Positions 1 through 9,548 of a stretch of 20,476 nt of DNA are shown in pieces (the stretch's first letter is position 1; each line of letters opens with the position of its first letter). The stretch covers positions 18,351-38,826 of the forward strand of contig NWUY0300041246.1 of NCBI GenBank assembly GCA_004151065.3, given 5' to 3'. The translations under genes and the position numbers were made by a program. Source of the DNA: Larix sibirica (lineage: Eukaryota; Streptophyta; Pinopsida; Pinales; Pinaceae). The notes under the pieces were generated by a model. It saw only the letters and a program-made list of their open reading frames with translations, was not told the DNA's origin and did not search any database.

Positions 1-392
1 TGACCTTTCGCAGCATCCGCAATGCTACGCAGCTAACTCATCCAAACCGCTTGCCAACATTCTATATGTTAAACAATACAATGGCATATTCTTTTATCAC
101 TATAACATTTTAATTACATCTTTCATATGGTCTTTCTTTTGATTTCCTAATATGTATACATGTAATTATTAATTGTTGGTTTATATATATATATAAAGAT
201 TGTTTGCAGTTCCCAAAATTTCTATTTTGAAATTCATTGATGTTTTTCAAGAAAAGGTAGAATTATTTTGCCAGCTGTATAGTTTATTCTTTTCCTTTTG
301 CTCAATTAGAGTTATATGCATCTTATCAACTTTGTAGATAATACATTCTATCTATGTTCTTCTTTTAATTATCCATAGGCCCCCTTAATTTC
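1..392. other. AT-rich non-coding flank
   Basis: No reading frame with protein-like composition is visible on either strand. The stretch has T-rich runs and a short alternating TA tract at about 182-195. I see nothing that identifies a promoter or an element end. Confidence 0.5.
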
Positions 393-1066
393 TATCTCCA
401 CACCACTCGGTATTTTGAGGTGAACACTTGGTACACCTAACCACCACCAATACGAGGCATCACAACACCCAAAAATACCATGAGAGGCTCCCTTGGTCCC
501 CAAATAGCTACAACAATAGGAGGTCTCAAAGAATGGTACCGCTCAAAGAAAAAGGAGCAAACGATCGACCCATAGTAGAAATGGCCATGCCCATCTGTGC
601 AACATTTGGTCAATTGATCCTAGATGTTGACAACCAACATGTGTGCCTTGGAAACCTCCAATATATTGACTAACAACTTATCCACGAGGAGAATCTAGCC
701 TCCAAAAATCCGGTGGCTCATAGTCACCCCCAGCATGTGAACTACGATAGTTTCCACCGCCCTCACAACCATGTCAACAATATGTGATATAAGGACATCT
801 CCATCCTTCTTTGCATCAGGGTTTCCCTTGCAATACTGGGAGACCAACTGATCCAGGGTCCATTTCCCACTCATGGATGGATGGGTCTCCTATTGTATCC
901 CATGAATTAGTAACCTAGTCAAAAAAATATGTGAAAATGGTCGAGAGTAATCCTCTCGCCATCCACTACAAAACAACCCAGCTGAGGACTCCACAAACCT
1001 ATAAATTGTCTCACGATATGATCACTCGACCTCATCATGGTACAATCCCATTGTTTCAACAACCCT
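393..1066 (-). pseudogene. degenerate ORF of unknown family, probably transposon-derived
   Basis: Read on the minus strand, this stretch is almost continuously open for about 220 codons. It is broken by one frame change at an A7 run (plus strand 921-927) and four TAG stops. Readable pieces include MMRSSDHIVRQFIGLW near the start, GKWTLDQLVSQYCKGNPDAK in the middle and FFFERYHSLRPPIVVAIWGP near the end. The layout (a short helical start, a G-L-W segment, then a long hydrophobic helical middle) is loosely like the gag-adjacent or 'putative plant transposon' proteins found in plant retroelement-rich DNA, but I do not recognise the family. The plus-strand 81-codon frame at 428-673 covers the same bases and is the less protein-like reading. 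The C-rich plus strand here is explained by coding on the minus strand. Real former coding is moderately likely; function is unknown. Confidence 0.45.
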
Positions 1067-1239
1067 ACCTCATGTAGGCATCGCCAAACCTAGGGATACT
1101 AATAGCCACTCAATAGCCATATTGTAGCACACCCTGCAAAACCAACCATGGAAAAAGTTGGGTTAGTCTTCAAAAAATTTATTCATCACAGTAAAACAAC
1201 AACAAAAATAAAAATTGTATGATTTTTGGCAAGAAATCC
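1067..1239. other. short interval without a recognisable feature
   Basis: No convincing coding reading. An A-rich patch (about 1170-1220) separates the minus-strand reading frame from the possible LTR to the right. Confidence 0.3.
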
Positions 1240-1899
1240 CTATGACCATGTGACATAACACACAACCTGCATGCCAAAACTACATGAGTGTTTCTCTAGA
1301 AAGTCACACTATCACACGACTAGTCTCATAACCATCCACATGAATAAACAATGCATTTGAGCATACTCGTTCCCCATGTGGGGCATGACCCTTTCCAATG
1401 GGTGGCCATGTCGATTAGTTGCATGGGAGATATAATGACCAGGCATGTGACAATGTGACTGTTAGTACATACAGTCACACGACATAGTCATGTAGAGGCA
1501 TACATATGTATCCCGCATGATGCATGATTATCAAAGGAATTCTCATGCTTTTTCGAGTAGGGATTCCTTCGAAACCCATGCGACCACATGGAAAACCTTA
1601 GGAGATTTCATATGGCCACCTAGGGTCCTTAATTGAAAAACACAATGGAAAAAAATGACAAGGAGGTGATGGTGGCTTTCCTAGAACTCACAGAAACAAA
1701 AATTGTCGATCATCCATAATCAACAAAAGAGGGTTTAGGGAAAATGAAAATCCAATGGTAAAAACTATTTCAAAATGTGGGCCTCGCCCCTATATATAAT
1801 CATTTTCCACAAAAATTCAAACAACTCGTTCAATATATTAGTAACTCTAATTGATGAGCCATTAGTACTGTCGTGATTAGGATTGTGATCTCTTCGTCA
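1240..1899 (+). repeat. possible LTR, right end defined only
   Basis: This stretch looks like the U3-R-U5 part of a plant LTR. Its left two thirds (about 1240-1640) repeat short motifs of the type CATGTGAC and CACACGAC, a texture common in plant gypsy LTRs. A TATA-like box sits at 1791-1800, and the segment ends in CA directly before a primer-binding-site-like sequence at 1900. The left end is not resolved: no partner LTR with matching sequence was found in the window, so neither length nor 5-base duplication can be given. It could instead be unrelated repeat DNA with a chance TATA. Confidence 0.35.
1791..1800 (+). promoter_or_regulatory. TATA-like box in the possible LTR
   Basis: TATATATAAT follows a C-rich stretch (GGGCCTCGCCCC). 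A CAAT-like element (CCAATGG) lies about 40 bases upstream. The spacing to the putative LTR end, about 100 bases, fits a start site in R. TATA-like strings are common by chance in this DNA. Confidence 0.3.
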
Positions 1900-1907
1900 T
1901 GGTATCA
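1900..1907 (+). other. possible primer-binding site (initiator tRNA-Met type)
   Basis: TGGTATCA matches the first eight bases of the common plant retrotransposon primer-binding site (TGGTATCAGAGC) and lies directly after a CA dinucleotide that could end an LTR. The next four bases (TTTC) do not match. An eight-base match alone could arise by chance in 20 kb; position and the upstream TATA box are what make it worth listing. Confidence 0.35.
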
Positions 1908-2959
1908 TTTCTTTCACTCTCGACAAAACTTCATAAAGAACCTATTTTTTGACCATTTTCTTAGGTATGACTATCCATTTTCATGTCGTTTGCACCATTG
2001 AATTCTTTATCATGTACATTATCACACGATAGTATTTATTTCATGTGTGCAAGATTTTATCCAAACAACTTCAAATATTCACTCATTGGATCATTGCCAC
2101 CTTACTAGGTATATCTCCTTAACCCTGCATATAGGCACCGTATCAATCCTTTATACATTGCACATATCCAATTATTCCACTTATATCCTTAAGGGTCTCA
2201 AAATCACAACAATTCACATCACACCCACCTTTATAAGATGCCTTTTCCAGGTCATGGCATTCTACAATCATGGGTGTGCATGCCATTAAACCCCCCTATA
2301 TCAATCCCTCATGATGCTTCACCTTAAGAATGAAGAATAAATTCACCATCTCACCAAGGCAACCACATGTCTCCTCCTCTTTGCACTTTGTAGACCACCC
2401 CTATGTATTCTCCGACATATTATGGTTATGATTATCAAATGGTCCCTCATCCCCACCATGATCAATAAACCATTTTCATTCATCTCCATCTCATCAACCT
2501 CCGAGAAGATCCACCATGGGCCCCTGCATGCTTACTATAACACCATTGACACTTGACCATCCCCGCAAGAACACTCTGCATGGTATGTTCTCATTGGGCA
2601 CATACATTCTTGTTTGTAACATTTCCATCATTCTTTTATTCATTTGTAAAAAATAATTTCCTTGACACACACAAAATGCAAGAATAATTTTAGTTATCAT
2701 TAATTATTCTTTGGGAAACAACATCCATGGTCACCCTTGATTGACGTAATCACCTTGTACCAATTATTGTCCGCCTATCAATACCTTTCATTATTATCAC
2801 TATCACCCTGTGACATGAGCCATTTCACTCACCCCAATTTGACATTACCATTTGATACACAATTTATAATATATTTATAACATTGTCCCTTTCTGACCCT
2901 GAGTCACTGTACACCATTGGTTGAATATTTACGCTAAGAAATAGTTACCCATTCATACT
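1908..2959. other. C-rich interval without an identified gene
   Basis: No known domain is recognisable. On the minus strand a 68-codon frame (2494-2700) begins MITKIILAFCVCQ and ends close to another protein-like run, VECHDLEKASYKGG (about 2255-2300). These may be remains of one minus-strand reading frame continuing that at 2960-3478, but stops and frame changes are too many to be sure. On the plus strand this would be the leader or gag region after the possible primer-binding site; I see no gag motif there. Confidence 0.3.
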
Positions 2960-3478
2960 ATGATCAAGGGAAGTCATGAGCCTCACACTTACTAGCTTGT
3001 GTCATCTTGAGTCTTTCGTCACCCCCATCAACTATAATGTGTTCTTGGCCTTCATCAATGAGATCCACATCTCGCTATATGCGTTCGCTCTCATCAACTT
3101 CAACAAAACCTATTATCAGAGTTACGGTAGTAGTAATTGTACCTTAGTTAACCCTCAATCCAAAAGGGTTGACTTCAGACTAAGCAAGAAGAGTCATCAT
3201 TTCTCCTTGTCTTAGTAGTATCCCCTATTCTGGACATCAACTCCTTTCTCGCATCAGGGTGATTCATATGTTCTGACAGTTTCATCATTCCCAACTATGA
3301 ATGAAGGCTTTCAAATATGACACTATAAATTTCCCACCCAACTGAGTGGGTTGATCAACATCATTGAAAATTTTCCTTTCCTTTAGGTTACTACACAGAC
3401 ACTTACTGACATATTTGGGACTCATTTCCACACTATCAATACACCAAGCACATCTACTTCGGATAGGGTCGAGGAAAA
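2960..3478 (-). pseudogene. fragmentary minus-strand reading frame, unknown
   Basis: Three successive minus-strand open segments occur in order. The first (3478-3278, 67 codons without a stop) includes KAKIFLDPIRSRCAWC. The second (about 3290-3180) includes KLSEHMNHPDARKELMSRIG. The third (about 3230-2960) includes RDVDLIDEGQEHIIVDGGDE, with a few stops. Their charged, protein-like make-up suggests former coding with small indels between segments. No family is recognised. A plus-strand 79-codon frame (2976-3215) overlaps, and the true strand is not settled. Together with the frame at 393-1066 on the same strand this could be one large minus-oriented element, but no terminal structures support that. 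Confidence 0.28.
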
Positions 3479-3770
3479 TTTTGGCTTTACCTTAGCAATT
3501 TAGAGATTAGGCCCCTTGGTATCCTCTTATTGTAATTTATTTCGACAAAATTATCACGAGCATCGGGATGCTTGTCTTGTTTGTATACAATTCATTTATA
3601 TGTCTCACCCAACAATTTCACACTTCATCAACCATCGCCAACACTCCTCCACAAGACTCCTTTGACCTCTCCATAATTTCTTTCTTGCTAATCACCATAA
3701 TGGGATATCAACAGGAGGGAAATACATGGTGATTGTATTTTGGTTATACAAGTCCCTCCTAACCTCACAC

Positions 3771-3783
3771 ATAAGGGGGCATT
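3771..3783 (+). other. possible polypurine tract before an LTR start
   Basis: ATAAGGGGGCATT is followed directly by TGTTATCACC. A purine run of this type followed by TGTT is the usual junction between the internal region and the 3' LTR of plant LTR elements. The sequence after 3784 does not resemble the possible LTR at 1240-1899, so the two are not obviously from one element. The minus-strand coding signal just to the left also argues against it. Confidence 0.25.
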
Positions 3784-4800
3784 TGTTATCACCTTCATTT
3801 CACAAACATGTGCAATTTCAATGATTATTGTAGTGAAACATTATCGACATGCATCATGTAGCTCACAGGGTTTCTTCATTGGCAAAATTGACATATGAAA
3901 TCAAGCAAACATTTATTAAATCATACTTCATGAAAATGATTCGGGTTGGTCAAAGGAAAATCATGCGGTGGGAATTTTTTCCGAAGACAACCTATGTGAA
4001 ATCATGTGGAAAATCCCTCGAAGCCCGTGTGGTTGCACTAACATGTGGACCATTAACTCCTGTAGTGCATTCGAAGCTTTGCAACCACATTTTGGCACCA
4101 AGGAATTGGAATTGGATTCTTTTACATGATTGGGAATTCAATAGCCGCATACTTGTACCTTGAAGTCACTTCACGAGAGGGAGCATTCACATGAAGAACT
4201 AGTTGTTTGTGGACCTCCTTTGGCCCATGAAAAGAATCCACTTGCATGCATTTCATAAGGAGAAATCAAGAGAAAAGTTATGCTGTAAGAATAATCTTGA
4301 GAGAATCATTTTTAAACCTCATTCTTGTCATCATTGGATTTTGAATCTCACTTAGATTCTTCCTCAAGAAGCAAGTCTTTTCCTTCATCATCCCAATTTA
4401 GTTAGTGAGAAATTAGAGAGAGATCAAAGGACCCTCCCAAACTGAGTATTGGCTACCATTTGCAAGTAGAATTCTTGTAGGTGACACATTGAATTCAATC
4501 TTTTCCATTGGACATAAAAATTTGCTTGTAGCTCGTCTCTTTGTTTTGTTTTTAACTCATTTATGCAAGTTTTTATCTCCCAAGTAATCATTATATGTGT
4601 TTTTATTCAAATAATGGCTTCAACACTGTTTAATGGATTTACTAACCATTAACTCACACTGTTGCCTTGCTTGCAACCTACAAGTGAAGGGAGGATTGGC
4701 CACACTTGGGCCATTTTTCACACAAAAAACACCATCAATGGGTATTCCCTACATGTATAACTTGGTTTCATTCCTTCTCTAATTGCATATCACATGTATT
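3784..4800. other. non-coding interval, possibly LTR-derived
   Basis: A 104-codon plus-strand frame (3849-4163) exists but has no recognisable domain, and its composition is not convincing. The right part (4480-4700) is T-rich with short homopolymers and looks non-coding. If the purine tract at 3771 is real, this would be LTR sequence. The base skew changes here: the plus strand is C-rich to the left and G-rich to the right. Confidence 0.3.
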
Positions 4801-5392
4801 TTGAATACCTCCAAGATTCCATGGAGTTTGGCTCTCTTTGGCATGTTCAATGGGTCCCCGAGGTCTAGTTATTGAGGCCCTACATCATGGCTATTGAATA
4901 TAGATAAGTATAGAATGGTTTGGGATGCCATAGAGTATAATTGTTGGTGTTATCAATTAGATTAGGACCTCTATGGAGTTGAATGGGATAATTTGGTTGA
5001 GGGGCGAGCATGGCCTAAATTAATGAGTAAATGGAATTATTGGAAACACTGGATCCATTGTGCGTTTACCAAAGTCTATAGCAAATTGAAAAGGTTGGTA
5101 ATAAAGTGATAGGGCTAGAAATATCCTATTTCAAGGGATTTTTTAATTTTATGTGCCTAATAAATGTGGCTATGTCCCATCGCAGTGGGTTACAAAAGTG
5201 CACCTCCACAAAGGAGGGTTATTCCAACCTGTAATGATTTGTCCCATAGAATGGATCCGATATATACAATTAGAGGTTGATCCATGGTGGAATAACACAT
5301 TGGATAGAAGAGGTAGAGGACACAAGAGGAGGATGCATGCTGTTCCTTTTCATGTGGGTTTAAAAGTAGAAAAATGGGGAAGGGGGATATAG
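4801..5392 (+). pseudogene. degenerate tryptophan-rich ORF, unknown family
   Basis: Frame 1 is open from 4801 to about 5109 apart from a TGA and a TAG. It gives a protein-like series with many tryptophans, for example MVWDAIEYNCWCYQLD and WPKLMSKWNYWKHWIHCAF. After a gap the reading continues in another frame (5153-5392), with VPNKCGYVPSQWVTKVHLHK and IEWIRYIQLEVDPWWNN, ending in a basic stretch (RRGRGHKRRMH). The clustered W, Y and charged residues are not what random AT-rich DNA gives. I recognise no known domain. It may be an accessory or gag-type ORF of an old LTR element whose ends are lost. Upstream the frame has no clear start. Confidence 0.4.
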
Positions 5393-6820
5393 TATCAAAA
5401 AATATCTAGATCATCACATCAAAGCCATATCGATGATAGAATTTTAACCTAGCTGGGAGTAATGGGACAATTCACATAGTTAAGATCCAGGTGATAAAGA
5501 TAAAACACAAACTATAACGGATGTGGGCTGTAGACCTTTGGATCCACAATGAATCCTAGCCATCCAATGGTTGAGATCAATGGTGGAGGATGGTTATTGC
5601 AGAATAAGGTGTCGATCCCTAATGTTTAGATCTATGGATAATGATTTTATCAAGAATATTGAATGTACCAAGGTCAAATATAATGGAGATTAACTTAAAA
5701 CCATGGATTTATTCTATTGGAGGCATGTGGAACCATTATATTGGTGTAGGTTTTAGAGTATCACCCTAGGGAGGAAGGCCCTTTGGACCTGTAGAAATAT
5801 CAATCATTATTTGATTTCCATATCAATGACGGGAAAGGAATATAGGGAAATCTCCTTGGAACATAATATTATGTGGAAATGGAGGAAGGTAATATTTTGC
5901 ACGTTCCTAATAGTGTGGTATTATAGTTGCACACTAGCATGGAGGGGTTAATTGACCCCTAGAGATATGGATCATTTAATGGATTTTATATCGACAATCA
6001 TGGATTTACCCATAAAACAAGTGATTCATGGTTAGCACATCTAGGGTTGGCATAAATGAGATGCTTGGCATAAACCCATTGGTGTGGTTTTTATACTTGT
6101 GTGCCAATGAATAAGGGTCCTTTCAACTAACAACATTCATGATATTTGGATGGATTTGAGATCCATGATAGGGAAAGGGAATATACTCATGGTAAAATAA
6201 CTTAGGTCTTACCATTAAGGATAATCCTTTCATCCAATTAGTAAGTGACACATGGACGATCCCACTAGTCCAATAAGTCCTAAAGAAATAAAATGAAAAT
6301 GAAAGGAAAACATAGTAAAAACAAAGGAAAATAAAGGACATAAAGGACATATAATAGAATAAAAGGGAAGGCCAAGAAGGAAAAGAGATTTATGTGGCCA
6401 TAAACATAGGCTTATAAAATAATAATTTTGATAGAGTGCCCCAACAATGGTGCAATGGGTTGGGAGTACACCATGGACTAGTTGAATTGTTCAAACAAAG
6501 GATAAACTATGCATTAGAATATCTTGATGGCCAAGGAAGGTATCCAAGTATGTGACATATTTTCATGGTAAAAAATAAAGAACGTAACTGAACTACCTAA
6601 TTAATGTATGATTCGTGTTAGTGAATTGAGTTGGCCATATATTAATCTATTATGGATCGTATTGGAGAGTGGGTTATTCCTGAATAGTATAAAGGGAAAA
6701 CCATCGTGAATGTTTAAAAGGTTGAGAAGACACCAAGAAGGTGGATATTTAGTTCGGTAGAATCCTAATATTAGAGTAAGAAGGATAAATAAATAGCCTG
6801 AAGATTTAAATATAGAAGAG
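5393..6820. other. decayed intergenic or repeat DNA, no gene recognised
   Basis: Only short reading frames occur (for example minus strand 6123-6350 and 6601-6849), hydrophobic and shaped by A-rich plus-strand sequence. Short plus-strand pieces such as GGMWNHYIGVGFRVSP (about 5720-5770) look weakly protein-like. The 5' LTR and leader of the gypsy element to the right should lie in or before this interval, but I could not find an LTR end or primer-binding site. Confidence 0.35.
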
Positions 6821-7464
6821 AACTGAGAAGGAAATGAATTGGAAGCCAAAACTTCAGATATGGCCCATTCAGTTGGCTCAAATGTCCCTAAACATGTCCT
6901 ATTTTATCATAATCATGTCATAGATGAAAAAGAACGTGTATTCTTGGATGTAGCAATGTTGTTGAAGAAGAAAGGGTGAAACTTACATCAAGAATTAAGT
7001 TTGATTTCTGAAGAAGAAGAATTTGAATGAGAGGAGAATCTAAAGTTGGATAAGAGTAACACCAACAAAATCCACACATCCTTCATAGTTGAACAAAAGA
7101 TTAATATTAATCCTTATGCAAGTGACCAGTTTGATTTCCTTAGATTAAATCAATAGTTACAATAATTATATATCTATTTTAGTGTGCATGAAATTGTTGA
7201 AGACAAAATTATCTATTTTTCTTGATCAAAGTTAGAAGTCCTTGCATTGAACTAGAGGGAAAGCTATGGTGTTGCTTGGAGACTTGATCAAGGGCTGTCA
7301 AACTCAATGGGAAACATCCAAGAACCTCATTAATTTGTATAATCTTACCACATTGGATATGAGGAAGAAAAAGATACAATGGTATTTATTTTGATATAGA
7401 CAATCTTATAATACAATAGTACTATACCATTGAGTGTTGAAAATGAGTTATTTAGTTGGGTAAA

Positions 7465-7782
7465 TCTCCCAATCACTATGATGTATTCATTAAACAGTTG
7501 AGAGGATTGTTTTCCCATATCCAAAGAGAAGTGATGTTTTTCAAACAAAATTCTATTGATGAAGCCTCTATGAAAATCCAATATATTGAGGGGGGTAGCA
7601 AGAAATTATGATTCAGTTGAACCAGGCAAATAGAGTAGAAAGAACCCAAGAAAAGTAGGAAGAAGGGGAAAATAAACACCAAGAAGAAAACCATAGTTTT
7701 ACAAAAATGGAAGGTGCCTAATAATCACCGTAAGAATTTCAACATAGATGATCACATATAAGACAATTGTTGGAAGATGCAC
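7465..7782 (+). pseudogene. gag: gypsy gag remnant with a broken zinc knuckle
   Basis: Gag forms the particle shell and packages element RNA. Frame 1 at 7465-7596 is open and gives a gag C-terminal capsid-like segment, with HYDVFIKQLRGLFSHIQREV followed by IDEASMKIQYIE; the pattern 'IDEA...A.YIE' is typical of plant gypsy gag. In the same frame at 7723-7782 stands a nucleocapsid knuckle of the form C-x2-C-x4-H-x4-C in which the first two cysteines are replaced (NNHRKNF), while the histidine (DDHI) and last cysteine (NCWKMH) remain. Further upstream (about 6850-7330) only scattered gag-like pieces are legible. Stops and indels rule out function. Confidence 0.65.
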
Positions 7783-7959
7783 CTATAAATACATCCTAAA
7801 TGGTATAGACAACATCTAAAGAAGAATACTTTTCTTATTGTAGATGTTGAATAGAAGACAGAAAACAAGACATTGAGGTTAAGGTTACCTACACCTTTGC
7901 ACAAATAGAATTGACTTTAAGTATCGTTATTTTGAACTAGGAAAAATAGATGTTTGGAC

Positions 7960-8033
7960 TCTTTCACATCAAGATCTAGTTGAAGCCAAAAAAAGGTCAA
8001 TTTCCTCTTTGAATTAGGATCTTAGTTGGATAT
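7960..8033 (+). pseudogene. gypsy protease, left part up to the LINE insertion
   Basis: The aspartic protease cuts the gag-pol polyprotein. Its approach segment reads LFHIKIQ (about 7957), then frame 1 continues NFLFELGS, a stop at 8023-8025, then LDM. In this family the active site is D-S-G-S; here it reads E-L-G-S, so the catalytic aspartate is lost. The reading is cut at 8033 by the LINE and resumes after 15303 (see the right part). The stop lies within the duplicated target and is therefore present at both ends of the LINE. Confidence 0.65.
8017..8033 (+). repeat. left copy of the LINE target-site duplication
   Basis: GGATCTTAGTTGGATAT is identical to 15287-15303. If the A before it is counted the match is 18 bases, but on the right that A merges with the LINE poly(A). 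The length is typical of target-primed reverse transcription by L1-type elements. Confidence 0.93.
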
Positions 8034-8129
8034 ATGTTGCCAAAATCTCAAGTGGATATCAATATTATGAGAGTGGATTGGAGATCGCATTCTGTGTCCG
8101 ATAGGGTTTAGGGTTTGATGATAATCAAG

Positions 8130-9501
8130 ATGGAAACCTTTGGAGGGGGAAGATCCCCCTCCTCGAAGAGATGACAGGAGACCCCTGCAAAGGATCCAAC
8201 AAAGAGCACAATGGAGGGGCCGTTGGAGGGAGAAGAAGGGGAGGTCGGAAGCAGTAGTACCAAACATGGGATGGGGAAAAAGCTGGGAGGTTGACTGCCT
8301 AGATCGATAGTGATCCCATCACTTCAGATCCGATCGAAGAATATTCGGGAGAGGGTATAAAAATGGAAAGAGAAATATTTGATAGGAAATTTCATTGGGA
8401 TCTGGCCAAAGGAGAAGGATCTCATGAGATGGATCAAGGTAACTTGGAACCCTAAAGGCCACTATGACCTGCATTTAGGCACCAAGGGTTTCTTCACCAT
8501 TGTGTTTTTTAACCAAGAAGACATAGATCAAATATTAAAGGGAGGCCCATATTTATTCTTCTTGGCTAGCATTTACCTGTGCCCATGGAAAGAAAGATTT
8601 AACCTCGACAAAGAGGATCTGAATATCGCTCCAGTATGAATCAGGTGCTTATTCACTTCCCTGTGAATACCGGGAACCCGATATTTTGCAAGACATAGGC
8701 AACACATTGGGTACATTCGTGAAAGATTTTGAGCAAACGAAACATAGAATATATACTTCTTTTGCCCGCATCTGCGTTTATATGTATCTGGAACGTGATC
8801 TACCCAAAGCCATCAACCTGAATTGGGAGGATGAAGAATGGGTCCAACCAGTAGATTATGAGCATCTCCCTTTCATGTGTCGTAAATGCCTTGGACACGA
8901 CCATCTCAGTCGGGACTGCCCGAACAATAACATAGTTCCTGCTAGCCCGCATGTATCCCAGAAAAAGGACAAGATATCGTAGGATGAGGGGATTACTCAA
9001 GTAAATAGACGCATACCAGGAAGAAGACTAAACAACCAGCAACAACATGAACAATCCAAATCCAAGAAGCCAATGATGGCAAATAGATTTGAAACCTTAA
9101 ACACAGTGGGGGAGGATCTGAAAGATCTAGGGAAATAGGAACATGGAAAAGCATCAAGTCTAGAGAATGCCAAAACCAACCAGGAAAGTTCGGAAGATCA
9201 ACGAGAGGCTATGGAGGACGATCTACCCGAAGAAGTGGAGGACATGGATCTGGGAGAACTGGATCTTGTTGAAATAGAGAAGGAATGTGGCAAAAAAAGG
9301 AAGGGATATGTCTCACAAATATAGATAGAACTACTGCAGGAAGCTATCCACAAAGCAAAAACTACCCCACAGCTAGGAATATCTATGGAACCGCAGAAAG
9401 GAAGCAAAAGGAAACAACCAGAAGAAGGCGAGAAGAGAGGAAGATAGACAAAGAAGAAAAGTTTAGCGGAGGTGGGAACCAAACTAATTGAATCAGGTTA
9501 G
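8130..9501 (+). pseudogene. LINE ORF1 protein remnant (DUF4283-like plus CCHC knuckle)
   Basis: ORF1 proteins of plant L1 elements bind the element RNA. The likely start is the ATG at 8130 (METFGGGRSP). A central DUF4283-like part spans 8379-8639 in frame 3 and contains WNPKGHYDLHLGTKGFFTI and IYLCPWKERF. It continues after a frame change at about 8640 in frame 1 with YTSFARICVYM (about 8755-8790). A zinc knuckle C-x2-C-x4-H-x4-C follows at 8878-8919 (CRKCLGHDHLSRDC) with all four ligands intact. The tail (8983-9501) is hydrophilic and acid-rich (DDLPEEVEDMDLGELDL near 9220-9270), then basic. In-frame stops (for example 8172, 8980, 9136, 9322, 9448) and at least three frame changes break it. 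Intact length would be about 450 residues, normal for the group. Confidence 0.82.
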
Positions 9502-9548
9502 TATCCCACCATTAAGGAAAAAATTTCAGAAGTAACTAGGGATTTTAA

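Noticed and set aside
182-196. TATA box at the alternating TA tract
   Set aside because: A simple low-complexity tract with no gene downstream.
428-673. 81-codon plus-strand open frame
   Set aside because: The opposite strand is open for far longer and reads more like a protein.
3849-4163. 104-codon plus-strand frame as a host gene
   Set aside because: No domain, no homologue recognised, no support from flanking signals; long enough to arise by chance in this DNA.
3784-4800. 3' LTR partner of the possible LTR at 1240-1899
   Set aside because: The sequences do not match at the start or around the TATA position, so they are not a pair.
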